From contig NC_009142.1 in NCBI RefSeq assembly GCF_000062885.1, positions 7,429,584 to 7,493,583 on the forward strand: a DNA stretch of 64,000 bases. The letters are read 5' to 3'. The stretch comes from Saccharopolyspora erythraea NRRL 2338. Lineage in GTDB: Bacteria; Actinomycetota; Actinomycetes; Mycobacteriales; Pseudonocardiaceae. The notes below the pieces were generated by a model that was not told the DNA's origin, ran no database searches, and worked only from the letters and a program-made list of their open reading frames with translations. Both the position numbers and the translations under genes were made by a program. Positions 50,257 through 58,221 of the stretch are shown here, one piece after another; the stretch's first letter is position 1; every line of letters starts with the position of its first letter.

Positions 50257-52860
50257 GACGCTGCCGATCAGCATCAGGCGGACCGTGCCGGAGCTGCCGA
50301 AGTCGATGGTCGCCGTCGCGCGCGGCCCCTCGCCCTCGGTCGCGATCACCGTGCCGAGTCCGTACTTGTCGTGGGTGACCCGGTCGCCGGCATCGAGCTT
50401 GATCGCGACGGCGTCCTTCCAGCCCTTCGCCGGGGTCGAGCGCATACCGCGCTCGGCCAGCCCCGCCTGCGCCGAGTCGGAGCCGCCGCGGTCGAAGCCG
50501 CTGTTGCGCCGACCCCAGGTGCTGCGCACCTGCGGCGCCGCGCGCTCAGGCTCGATGCGTCGCCAGTGCACCAGCTCGTCCGGGATCTCGGTGAGGAACC
50601 GGGACGCCGGGTTGGTCATCGGCTGGCCCCACGCCGAGCGCATCAGGGCCCGCGACAGGTAGAGCCGCTGCCGGGCCCTGGTGATTCCGACGTAGGCCAG
50701 GCGCCGCTCCTCCGCCAGCTCCGCGGGCTCCCCGAGCGCGCGCATGTGCGGGAAGATCCCGTCCTCCCAGCCGGTGCAGAACACCACCGGGAACTCCAGT
50801 CCCTTCGCGGTGTGCAGGGTCATCAGGGTGACCACGCCGTCGCCGGAGTCCGGGAGCGAGTCGGCGTCGGCCACCAGCGAGACCCGCTCCAGGAACGCTG
50901 AGAGCGAGTCGTCGGCGGGCAGCCCGAGCGCGGCCTCGTCGTCGTCCTCCGCGGCGGGCTCGGCGGGTGCGACCACCGCCTCCGCGGACGCGTGCGCATC
51001 CTCGTCCCCGGTCGCGCCGTCGCCGGGTGCGGCAGCGTCCTCCGCGGAGTTGCCCAGGTCCGAAGTGTTTTCGCCCAGGTCTCCCGCCGCATCGTCCAAG
51101 TCCTCAGCGTTGTCGCCCGGGGCCGCCGCCGGCTCCGGCGACCGCGCCTCGATGAACTCCCGCGCCACCGTGACGAGCTCGGTCAGGTTCTCCACCCGGG
51201 TGGCGTCCTGCGGGTCGTCGCTGTCCTCCAGCTCGGCCCGGTACCCGGTGCGGTCGAGCACCGCCTCCAGCACGTCGGCGACGTCGGACTCCGCGGCGAT
51301 CCCGTGCAGCTCGTCGAGCATCTCGACGAAGCCCGCGATCGCCCGCTGCGACCGGGTGTTCAGCAACGGCACCTCGCCGGCCGCGGCCTTGCGCAGCGCC
51401 GCGGCGAAGGAGATCCGCTCCTGCTCGGCGTGCGCGGCGACCACCGCCTCCGCGCGGTCGCCGATGCCGCGCTTGGGCACGTTCAGGATCCGCCGGAGGC
51501 TGACGGTGTCCTCCGGGTTGTCCAGCACTCGCAGGTAGGCCAACGCGTCCCGGACCTCGCGGCGCTCGTAGAAGCGCACCCCGCCGACCACCCGGTACGG
51601 AAGGCCGAGGCGGATGAACACCTCCTCGAACACCCGCGACTGGTTGTTGGTCCGGTAGAACACGGCGATGTCGTTGAAGGTCGCCTCGCCCTCGTCGACC
51701 AGCCGGTCGATCTCCCCGGCGACGAACGCGGCCTCGTCGTGCTCGTTGTCGCCGACGTAGCCCACGATCTGCTCGCCGTCGCCCGCGTCGCTCCACAGCC
51801 GCTTGTCCCGGCGGTTGGGGTTGCGCCGGATCACCGCGTTCGCCGCGGAGAGGATCGTCTGCGTGGAGCGGTAGTTCTGCTCCAGCAGGATCGCCCTGGC
51901 CTCCGGGTAGTCGCGCTCGAACTCCTCGATGTTGCGGATCGTCGCGCCGCGGAAGGCGTAGATCGACTGGTCGGCGTCGCCGACCACGCACAGCTCACCG
52001 GGCTCGACGGTCTCCTCGCCGGACTCGTCGGCGTCCGCCTCGGAGTCGGCGTCGGGCTCGCCGGGCCGGTTCGTGCCGACGAGCTCGCGGACCAGCACGT
52101 ACTGGGCGTGGTTGGTGTCCTGGTACTCGTCGACGAGCACGTGCCGGAACCGGCGCCGGTAGTGCTCGGCCACCGCCGGGTAGCCCTGCAGCAGCTCGAC
52201 CGTGCGCATGATCAGGTCGTCGAAGTCCATCGCGTTGGACTCGGCGAGCCTGCGCTGGTAGGCGGTGTAGACCTGCGCGACCTTGCGCTCGACGTCGTTG
52301 CCCGCGCGTTCGGCGGCGTCCTCGGGGGTGAGCAGCTCGTTCTTCAGGTTCGAGATGTGCACCGCGAGCGTGCGCGCCGGGTAGCGCTTGGAGTCCAGCT
52401 CCAGCTCCCGCGCGATGATCGTGATCAGCCGCCGCGAGTCGTCGGCGTCGTAGATCGAGAAGTTCGACGACATGCCGAGCGTCTTGGCCTCGCGCCGCAG
52501 CACCCGCACGCACATCGAGTGGAACGTCGACACCCACATCGCGTTCGCCCGGCGGCCCACCAGGTCGGCCACCCGCTCCTTCATTTCGGCGGCGGCCTTG
52601 TTGGTGAACGTGATCGCCATGATCTGCCCCGGGTGCACGCCCCGGGCCAGCAGGTAGGCGATGCGGTTGGTGAGCACCCGGGTCTTCCCCGATCCCGCGC
52701 CCGCCACGACCAGCAGGGGCGAACCGCTGTGCTCGACCGCGTCGCGCTGCTGCGGGTTCAGCCCCGCCAGCAGGTCCTGCGGATCGGGTCCGCGCCGTTG
52801 GGACGGGGTTTCCGCCGGTCCGGACGATCCGTCCTGCGGGAGATCGAAAAGGGTGCTCAT
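50239..52860 (-). CDS. pcrA: ATP-dependent DNA helicase UvrD/PcrA
   Basis: An 873-residue SF1A 3'-5' helicase for nucleotide excision repair and replication restart. Motif I is VVAGAGSGKTRVLTNRIAYL near residue 50, Ia ITFTNKAAAEM, II VDEYQDTNHAQ, III VGDADQSIYAFRGA, IV LEQNYRST and VI VGITRARQRLYLSRALMR. The C-terminal tail has the tudor-like DRVTHDKYGLGTVIATEGEG fold that binds RNA polymerase. An acidic Asp/Glu/Ala-rich insert (about residues 570-650) sits in domain 2B. It corresponds to M. tuberculosis uvrD1 (Rv0949). Confidence 0.96.
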   Translation of the reverse strand: MSTLFDLPQDGSSGPAETPSQRRGPDPQDLLAGLNPQQRDAVEHSGSPLLVVAGAGSGKTRVLTNRIAYLLARGVHPGQIMAITFTNKAAAEMKERVADLVGRRANAMWVSTFHSMCVRVLRREAKTLGMSSNFSIYDADDSRRLITIIARELELDSKRYPARTLAVHISNLKNELLTPEDAAERAGNDVERKVAQVYTAYQRRLAESNAMDFDDLIMRTVELLQGYPAVAEHYRRRFRHVLVDEYQDTNHAQYVLVRELVGTNRPGEPDADSEADADESGEETVEPGELCVVGDADQSIYAFRGATIRNIEEFERDYPEARAILLEQNYRSTQTILSAANAVIRRNPNRRDKRLWSDAGDGEQIVGYVGDNEHDEAAFVAGEIDRLVDEGEATFNDIAVFYRTNNQSRVFEEVFIRLGLPYRVVGGVRFYERREVRDALAYLRVLDNPEDTVSLRRILNVPKRGIGDRAEAVVAAHAEQERISFAAALRKAAAGEVPLLNTRSQRAIAGFVEMLDELHGIAAESDVADVLEAVLDRTGYRAELEDSDDPQDATRVENLTELVTVAREFIEARSPEPAAAPGDNAEDLDDAAGDLGENTSDLGNSAEDAAAPGDGATGDEDAHASAEAVVAPAEPAAEDDDEAALGLPADDSLSAFLERVSLVADADSLPDSGDGVVTLMTLHTAKGLEFPVVFCTGWEDGIFPHMRALGEPAELAEERRLAYVGITRARQRLYLSRALMRSAWGQPMTNPASRFLTEIPDELVHWRRIEPERAAPQVRSTWGRRNSGFDRGGSDSAQAGLAERGMRSTPAKGWKDAVAIKLDAGDRVTHDKYGLGTVIATEGEGPRATATIDFGSSGTVRLMLIGSVPLTKL

Positions 52861-53147
52861 CGCCGCTCCACGTTACCGGCACTCCCTGACAGCCCGTGCG
52901 GTCCCGGCCCGCACCCGCACCGGCCCGCATCCGGGGACCGGCTGGGGACTTCCCCGATCCGCCGAGGGGGCGCCGACCGCGACCGTGGTCGGGCACCCGC
53001 TCCCGCGACACCGCCTCCGGGTCGGCGGCGCGCGGCCGGACCGCCACGGGTCTCGGGACACGTCGCAGCCGGACGCTTCGAGCACCGGGTCGGTCCGGCG
53101 ACCGCCGGCCACCCGGAACCGAACCGAGGCAGAAACGAGCCGTCCGC

Positions 53148-53777
53148 ATGACCTGGTTTGCCGAGATCGACACCGCGATACGGGACTTCGTGGCCTGGGC
53201 GTCCGCGCTCGATCCCTGGTTGTGCGTGCTGGCGGTTCTCATTGTCCTCTCCCTGGAGACCTCCCTGTTCGTCGGCTTGCTGGTGCCCGGCGAAGCGGCC
53301 CTGCTGCTGGCCGTCGGCGTGCTCGGGGCGCGGTGGGCGCTGCCGCTGTTCGGCGTCGCGGTGCTGGCCAACCTGATCGGGCAGACCGGTGGCTACTGGC
53401 TCGGCCGAACGCTCGGACCGGGCCTGCGCCGCACGTGGGCCGGGCGCAAGATCGGCGAGCGGCGCTGGGCCGCGGCCGAAGCGATCGTCCACGGCTCGGG
53501 CGGCCGGGCGCTGATCACCACGCGGTTCGTGGCCGTGGTGCACGCGGTGGTGCCCGCCGTGGTCGGCACGCTGCGCATGCCGTTCCGCCGCTTCCTGCTG
53601 CTGGCCGCCGTCGGCGCCGCGCTGTGGGCGGCGGTGCTGACCACGGCCGCGGTGGCGCTCGGCGAGGCGGCGCGCGTCGTCGGCTACGGCTGGATGGCGC
53701 TGCTGCTGACGTGCGTCGGCGGCGGTGGGGCCGGTGTCGTGCTGTTCCGGGCCGCGCGGCGGCGACGGACCTCGTGA
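53148..53777 (+). CDS. DedA family membrane protein
   Basis: A 209-residue membrane protein with five to six helices. The family core is present: ETSLFVGLLVPGEAALLLAV near residue 38, NLIGQTGGYWLGRTLGPGLR near 75, and TRFVAVVHAVVPAVVGTLRM near 125, with the conserved glycine-proline turns. The usual F-x-R-F-x-P motif appears as TRFVAVVHAVVP. DedA proteins are thought to flip lipid carriers (undecaprenyl phosphate or phospholipids) and maintain the proton gradient. ATG 53148 has a poor ribosome site. Confidence 0.88.
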   Translation: MTWFAEIDTAIRDFVAWASALDPWLCVLAVLIVLSLETSLFVGLLVPGEAALLLAVGVLGARWALPLFGVAVLANLIGQTGGYWLGRTLGPGLRRTWAGRKIGERRWAAAEAIVHGSGGRALITTRFVAVVHAVVPAVVGTLRMPFRRFLLLAAVGAALWAAVLTTAAVALGEAARVVGYGWMALLLTCVGGGGAGVVLFRAARRRRTS

Positions 53778-54131
53778 CAGCGCTGCCGTCCGAGGCGCCG
53801 AACGCCGTGGCGTCCACGACGCGGAACGCCGTGCCACGGAAGTCCGTGACGCGGAGGGCTGCGACGCGGAGTTCTGGGCCACGGCGGGCGGGGTCACGGC
53901 GGGCGGGGTCACGGCGGGCCGTGACATGACGGACAGCGACATGGCGGGTGGGGCCACGGCGGGCACGTACGGGAAGCCGGTGATCTTCGCTCACGAGTCC
54001 ACGTTTCCCGCGGTTCAGGCCACCTTCAAGGAGATTCACTCGAACAAGCGATCGATACTGTCGGCGTCCGCTCATTTCCCACCTCGCGGGAAGAACAGCC
54101 CAGCACATGGCAGTGCCGAACCGGGCTGTGG
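53778..54131. other. Intergenic stretch with short repeats
   Basis: About 350 nt after dedA. GCGGAACGCCGTG-like words recur near 53790-53840, and ACGGCGGGCGGGGTC is repeated head to tail at 53881-53910 with part of a third copy. The second half is less GC-rich and leads to the promoter of the chorismate mutase leader. No credible gene is seen. Confidence 0.4.
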
Positions 54132-54137
54132 CAGACT
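54132..54137 (+). promoter_or_regulatory. -10 element of the chorismate mutase leader transcript
   Basis: CAGACT stands six nt before GTG 54144, the first codon of the leader peptide. The same hexamer and spacing recur before ATG 57034, so the leader peptide should be translated from the very 5' end of the transcript. Confidence 0.6.
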
Positions 54138-54143
54138 GGTCGC

Positions 54144-54206
54144 GTGCTGACGCAGAGCTACGAGTTTTTCTACGGGCCCGGGACTCCGGCGCCCGTAGCT
54201 GCGTGA
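54144..54206 (+). CDS. Leader peptide for aromatic-amino-acid attenuation
   Basis: GTG 54144 opens a 20-codon frame that ends at TGA 54204: MLTQSYEFFYGPGTPAPVAA. Codons 6, 8, 9 and 10 are Tyr, Phe, Phe and Tyr; one Phe codon is TTT, rare in this GC-rich genome. The frame lies 98 nt upstream of chorismate mutase, the branch enzyme to Phe and Tyr, and hairpins overlap its second half. It has no ribosome site but a -10 hexamer at leaderless spacing. The design is that of a ribosome-sensed attenuator; expression is unproven. Confidence 0.75.
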   Translation: MLTQSYEFFYGPGTPAPVAA

Positions 54207-54255
54207 GCTCCACACACACTACGAACGCCCCGGGGTCCTCGACCCCGGGGCGTTC
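54170..54255 (+). promoter_or_regulatory. Attenuator: pause hairpin, antiterminator and terminator
   Basis: Hairpin 1 pairs CTACGGGC (54170-54177) with GCCCGTAG (54191-54198) and starts on the last Tyr codon. The terminator pairs GAACGCCCCGGGGTC (54223-54237) with GACCCCGGGGCGTTC (54241-54255), 15 perfect bp with a CTC loop. GGACTCCGGCG (54181-54191) can instead pair with CGCCCCGGGGTCC (54226-54238), leaving a two-nt bulge, and would break the terminator. A ribosome stalled on Tyr/Phe codons blocks hairpin 1 and frees this arm. There is no U-run after the terminator, as is common in actinobacteria. Confidence 0.75.
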
Positions 54256-54304
54256 GCGCGTCGGGGTCCGGGAACCACGGGCGCACGAGCCGGAGGGCGA
54301 CCTC

Positions 54305-54607
54305 ATGAACACCACCGTGGATGGTGACCAGCCGCGATCCGAAGTGTCCGCCGAGACGGGCACGGCGGATGCGATCGCCGGATTCCGCAACGAGATCGAC
54401 CACCTGGACGCCGAGATCCTGCGGCTGGTCAAGCGCCGGGCGGAGGTCTCGCGCCAGGTCGGTGAGGCCAGGATGGCCGCGGGCGGACCGCGCATCGTCT
54501 ACAACCGCGAGATGGACGTGCTCGCCCGCTACCGCGAGCTCGGGCCGGAAGGCCGCGAGCTGGCCATGATCCTGCTCCGGCTCGGCCGGGGCCGCCTCGG
54601 CCGCTGA
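54305..54607 (+). CDS. aroQ: Chorismate mutase, AroQ type
   Basis: A 100-residue all-helical enzyme that turns chorismate into prephenate, the first step toward Phe and Tyr. The first helix is IAGFRNEIDHLDAEILRLVK with the catalytic Arg, and RRAEVSRQVGEARMA carries the second Arg and Lys-like site residues. The C-terminal ELAMILLRLGRGRLGR is the tail that contacts DAHP synthase in the short actinobacterial (Rv0948c) type. ATG 54305 has GGAGGG at seven nt. The leader peptide and attenuator upstream suggest control by Phe/Tyr supply. Confidence 0.94.
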   Translation: MNTTVDGDQPRSEVSAETGTADAIAGFRNEIDHLDAEILRLVKRRAEVSRQVGEARMAAGGPRIVYNREMDVLARYRELGPEGRELAMILLRLGRGRLGR

Positions 54608-54645
54608 CGGCGGGCCCGGCACAGCCGCGCCGGCGCAGGCTCGCA

Positions 54646-54672
54646 GCCGGGGCACCACCCGAGTGCCCCGGC
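54646..54672. terminator. Hairpin between chorismate mutase and MHS transporter genes
   Basis: GCCGGGGCAC-CACCCGA-GTGCCCCGGC is a perfect 10-bp stem between two converging genes. Confidence 0.75.
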
Positions 54673-54737
54673 AGCCGGGCCTCCGGCCACGCTTCCGCGA
54701 GCATCGTCGATCCCGCCGACAACGGCCGCTCGCGGCG

Positions 54738-56060
54738 CTACACGGCGTGGTCCGCCGCGAGATCGCGCGTCCGCGTCTCCGGCGACACGACCACCGCGAT
54801 GATGGTGATCACCGAGCACAGGGCCACGTAGATCGAGATCGGCAGCGACGAGCCGAAGGCCGCGAGCAGCGCGGTTGCGATGATCGGCGCCAGCGAGCCG
54901 GCCACGATGGAGGCGAGCTGGTAGCCGATGGAGGCGCCCGAGTAGCGCACCCGGGTGCCGAACAGCTCGGCGAAGTAGGCCGCCTGCGGCCCGTACATCG
55001 CGCCGTGGAACACCAGCCCCACCGTGGTGGCGAAGGTGATCACGAAGAACGACTTGGTGTCGAGCATCGTGAAGAACACGAACGCCCACAGGCCGGTGCC
55101 GACCGCGCCGACCAGGTACACCGGTCGACGGCCGACCCGGTCCGAAAGCGCTCCCCACAGCGGGATGCTGAGGAAGTGCACGATCGCCGCTATCAGCGAC
55201 GCGTTGAGCGCGACAGAGCGCGGTAGCTCGAGGAACGTCGCCACGTAGGTCAGCACGAAGGACGTCAGCACGTAGTAGACGACGTTCTCGGCGAACCGGG
55301 CACCCATGGCGATGAGCACCTCGCGCTTGTACCTGCTCAGGACCTCCATGATCGGCGCGTGCTGCTCGGTGCCCTCCTCCGCGGCCTTGCGGGCGGCCTC
55401 CACGAACAGCGGCGACTCGGCCACCGCCAGCCGCACCCACAGCCCGATCAGCACCAGCACACCGGAGAGCAGGAACGCGATCCGCCAGCCCCAAGCCAGG
55501 AAGGCCTCGTCGGACTGCACCGCGGCCAGCACGGCCAGCACCGCCGTGCCGAGCAGGTTGCCCAGCGGCACCCCGGCCTGCGGCCACGAAGCCCAGAAGC
55601 CCCGGTGCTTCGCCGACCCGTGCTCGGAGACGATGAGCACCGCACCGCCCCACTCGCCGCCGATGGCGAAGCCCTGGATGAGCCGCAGGAGCGTCAGCAG
55701 CAGCGGAGCGGCCAGCCCGATGGTCTGGAACGTCGGCAGCAGACCGATCAGGAACGTGGCCCCACCCATCAGGACCAGGCTCAGGACCAGCAGCTTCTTG
55801 CGTCCGAGCCGGTCGCCGTAGTGGCCGAACACCAGCCCGCCCAGCGGGCGGGCGACGAACCCGACGGCGTAGGTGATGAAGGCCAGCATCGTGCCGATCA
55901 GCGGATCGCCAGCCGGGAAGAACAGCTTGTTGAACACCAACGCGGCGGCGGAGCCGTAGAGGAAGAAGTCGTACCACTCCACCGTCGTGCCGACGAGGCT
56001 CGCGCCGACGACCCGCGACGTGGCGGAACGGGTGGGGACGTTCGCGGAACCGGTGCTCAT
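54738..56060 (-). CDS. MFS transporter, metabolite:H+ symporter (MHS) family
   Basis: A 440-residue permease with 12 helices. MHS family marks are VVGASLVGTTVEWYDFFLYG at the start, GHYGDRLGRKKLLVLSLVLM in loop 2-3 and RLIQGFAIGGEWGGAVLIVS in helix 4. Members import organic acids such as shikimate, citrate, alpha-ketoglutarate or hydroxybutyrate by proton symport. It starts 17 nt after the stop of a 3-hydroxybutyrate dehydrogenase gene, so a hydroxy or keto acid is the likely cargo. AAGAGG precedes the ATG. Confidence 0.93.
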   Translation of the reverse strand: MSTGSANVPTRSATSRVVGASLVGTTVEWYDFFLYGSAAALVFNKLFFPAGDPLIGTMLAFITYAVGFVARPLGGLVFGHYGDRLGRKKLLVLSLVLMGGATFLIGLLPTFQTIGLAAPLLLTLLRLIQGFAIGGEWGGAVLIVSEHGSAKHRGFWASWPQAGVPLGNLLGTAVLAVLAAVQSDEAFLAWGWRIAFLLSGVLVLIGLWVRLAVAESPLFVEAARKAAEEGTEQHAPIMEVLSRYKREVLIAMGARFAENVVYYVLTSFVLTYVATFLELPRSVALNASLIAAIVHFLSIPLWGALSDRVGRRPVYLVGAVGTGLWAFVFFTMLDTKSFFVITFATTVGLVFHGAMYGPQAAYFAELFGTRVRYSGASIGYQLASIVAGSLAPIIATALLAAFGSSLPISIYVALCSVITIIAVVVSPETRTRDLAADHAV

Positions 56061-56077
56061 CGCGACCTCTTTCCGGG

Positions 56078-56884
56078 TCAGTGGGCGGCCCAGCCACCGT
56101 CGATGGGGAACGACGAGCCGGTGACCGAGCTGGTGCCCGGCCCGCACAACCAGACCGCCAGCGCGGCCACCTCGTCGGGCTCGACCAGCCGCTTGACGGG
56201 AGTGCGCGCCAGCAGCACGTCCTCGACGACCTGGGCCTCCGGCACGCGGTGCAGGACCGCCTGCTCGGCGACCTGCCGCTCGACCAGCGGCGTGCGGACG
56301 AACCCGGGGCATATGCAGTTGGAGGTGACGCCGTGCGAGGCGCCTTCGAGCGCGATCGTCTTGGACAGGCCTTCCAGCCCGTGCTTCACCGTCACGTACG
56401 CGCTCTTGTAGGGCGATGCGCGCAGACCGTGGATGGAGGAGACGTTGATGATGCGCCCCCAGCCCCGGTCGTACATGCCCGGCAGGGCCGCGCGGACGAT
56501 CCGGAACGGCGACTCCAGCATCACCGCGAGCATCCGGCTGAAGGTGTCCGGCGGGAACTGGTGCACCGGTGCCACGTGCTGCATGCCCGCGTTGTTGACC
56601 ACGACGTCGGCGCCCGGGCCGACCTCGGCCGCGGCGTCCGGGTCGCTGAGGTCGACGATCCTGGCCTCGCCGCCGATCTCGGCCGCGACCCGCTCCGCGG
56701 ACTCGGCGTTGCGGTCCACGACCAGCACCGAGGCCCCAGCCTCGGCCAGCCGCCGGGACACCGCCGCCCCGATGCCGCTGCCCCCACCGGTGACGACGGC
56801 GCGCCTGCCCGCGAGGAAGGTCGTGCCTGCACCCCCGCTTTCCCCGGAACCGTTCGCATCGAGGTCGTCCGAGCGGTCACTCAT
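56078..56884 (-). CDS. 3-hydroxybutyrate dehydrogenase (SDR family)
   Basis: A 268-residue short-chain dehydrogenase. The NAD site is RRAVVTGGGSGIGAAVSRRL near residue 30, NNAG is in DVVVNNAGMQHVAP, and the Ser-Tyr-Lys set is in IINVSSIHGLRASPYKSAYV followed by TVKHG. SNCICPGFVRTPLVERQVAE is the block that marks D-beta-hydroxybutyrate dehydrogenases. It oxidises 3-hydroxybutyrate to acetoacetate with NAD+. ATG 56884 has no strong ribosome site; TAGGTT lies eight nt upstream. It is co-transcribed with the MHS symporter. Confidence 0.9.
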   Translation of the reverse strand: MSDRSDDLDANGSGESGGAGTTFLAGRRAVVTGGGSGIGAAVSRRLAEAGASVLVVDRNAESAERVAAEIGGEARIVDLSDPDAAAEVGPGADVVVNNAGMQHVAPVHQFPPDTFSRMLAVMLESPFRIVRAALPGMYDRGWGRIINVSSIHGLRASPYKSAYVTVKHGLEGLSKTIALEGASHGVTSNCICPGFVRTPLVERQVAEQAVLHRVPEAQVVEDVLLARTPVKRLVEPDEVAALAVWLCGPGTSSVTGSSFPIDGGWAAH

Positions 56885-57033
56885 AGCCCAGGAACCTATG
56901 CGTGATTCGAGTCTCAATCCAGAGGATCGTCACAACCTTTTGGTCCACTTCGGCGACGCGGCCCGCGCACCCCGGGACGATTTCCGGGATATCACCCATA
57001 CCGGGCGCGCCCCGAGCAGGGCAGACTGGGCAC

Positions 57034-57342
57034 ATGGGTCTTGTTGTCTTCCTCGTGACGCTCGTGGCGGTACTCGCGGCCGCCGGATACGCGGGGTACC
57101 TCGCGATGCTGACGTCGGCAGCCAAGAAGCGGCCCGGCGGCGGACCGGCCGTGGACTTCGCCAAGAAGCGGATGCCGGTCGCGGGCGCCATGCTCGGCGT
57201 GACGCTGCTGGCCATGCTGATCGGCACAGGTGAGAGCTGGGGGGCGGACGTGTTCGCGGTGCTGCTCGCCGCGGGTGGCGGCGTCGGGTCGGTCAAGGCG
57301 CTGCAGACCAGCCAGAGCCGGTTCCGCGAGGGCCAGTACTGA
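57034..57342 (+). CDS. Small membrane protein, 102 aa
   Basis: A protein of 102 residues with a helix at 3-27 (VVFLVTLVAVLAAAGYAGYL), a basic cytoplasmic stretch (SAAKKRPGGGPAVDFAKKRM) and two more hydrophobic segments (VAGAMLGVTLLAMLIGT and VFAVLLAAGGGVGSV). I do not recognise the family. ATG 57034 is preceded by CAGACT at exactly six nt, so the transcript is probably leaderless. It is divergent from the dehydrogenase gene. Confidence 0.7.
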   Translation: MGLVVFLVTLVAVLAAAGYAGYLAMLTSAAKKRPGGGPAVDFAKKRMPVAGAMLGVTLLAMLIGTGESWGADVFAVLLAAGGGVGSVKALQTSQSRFREGQY

Positions 57343-57380
57343 GCTTCCCGGTCGGCGGCGCGAGCGGTGCACCACCGATA

Positions 57381-57404
57381 GTGTGTTACTCGAAGTAATC
57401 ACAC
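57381..57404. promoter_or_regulatory. Inverted repeat upstream of the PIG-L gene
   Basis: GTGTGTTACT and AGTAATCACAC face each other across CGA, with one unpaired T. It ends 32 nt before the -10 hexamer TAGTCT (57437-57442) of the downstream gene, where a repressor or activator site would be expected. Confidence 0.45.
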
Positions 57405-57449
57405 GACCCCGAAGCGTCGCCGCCACGCGGCCGTCCTAGTCTGGTCGCC

Positions 57450-58184
57450 ATGACCACCGCACCGGACTCCCCGACGGGGACGCGCCGCGCGCTGGTGGTC
57501 GCCGCGCACCCCGACGACGTCGACTTCGGGTCCGCCGGGACGGTCGCGTCGTGGACCGCCGCGGGCATGCGGGTCACCTACTGCATCTGCACCAACGGCG
57601 ACGCCGGCGGTTTCGACGCCACGGCGCGCGCCGACATGCCCGTGATCCGACAGCAGGAGCAGCGCGCCGCCGCGGCCGCGGTCGGGGTCACCGACGTGCA
57701 CTTCCTCGGCTACCGCGACGGCCAGGTCAGTGCCGATCTCCAGCTGCGGCGGGACATCACCAGGATGATCCGCACGGTCCGCCCCGACCGGGTGCTCACG
57801 CACTCACCCGAGATCAACTGGGCCCGCATCGCGATGTCGCACCCGGACCACCGCGCCGTCGGCGAGGCGACGCTGGCCGCGGTGTACCCGGACGCCCGCA
57901 ACGAGTTCGCACACCCCGACCTGCTGCTCCAGCACGGGTTGCGCCCCTGGCTGGTGCCCGAGTTGTGGATGTCGGAAGCCCCCGACGAACGGGCCAACCG
58001 GGCCGTGGACATCACCGACCACTTCGAGGCCAAGCTCGCCGCGCTGTCGGCGCACCGCTCGCAGACCGGGCACCTGGACGACCTCGAAGGCTCGATCCGC
58101 AGACACCTGGCGCGCACCGCCGAGCGCCACGGCATGACCGTGGGCAGGCTCGCCGAGGCGTTCCACGTCGTCGACACGTCCTGA
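57450..58184 (+). CDS. PIG-L family deacetylase
   Basis: A 244-residue zinc hydrolase of the LmbE/MshB group. The metal motif is AHPDDVDFGSAG near residue 19, and the third ligand is in SHPDHRAVGEATLAAVYPDA. INWARIAMSHPDH lies close to the substrate site. The family removes acetyl groups from N-acetyl sugars, in mycothiol synthesis or antibiotic tailoring; the substrate is not clear from the neighbours. ATG 57450 has TAGTCT seven nt upstream, so it is probably leaderless. It is not in an operon with the upstream gene. Confidence 0.9.
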   Translation: MTTAPDSPTGTRRALVVAAHPDDVDFGSAGTVASWTAAGMRVTYCICTNGDAGGFDATARADMPVIRQQEQRAAAAAVGVTDVHFLGYRDGQVSADLQLRRDITRMIRTVRPDRVLTHSPEINWARIAMSHPDHRAVGEATLAAVYPDARNEFAHPDLLLQHGLRPWLVPELWMSEAPDERANRAVDITDHFEAKLAALSAHRSQTGHLDDLEGSIRRHLARTAERHGMTVGRLAEAFHVVDTS

Positions 58185-58221
58185 AGGCCGGTCCCGCCGG
58201 CACCGAGAAAGTCGAGACCCG

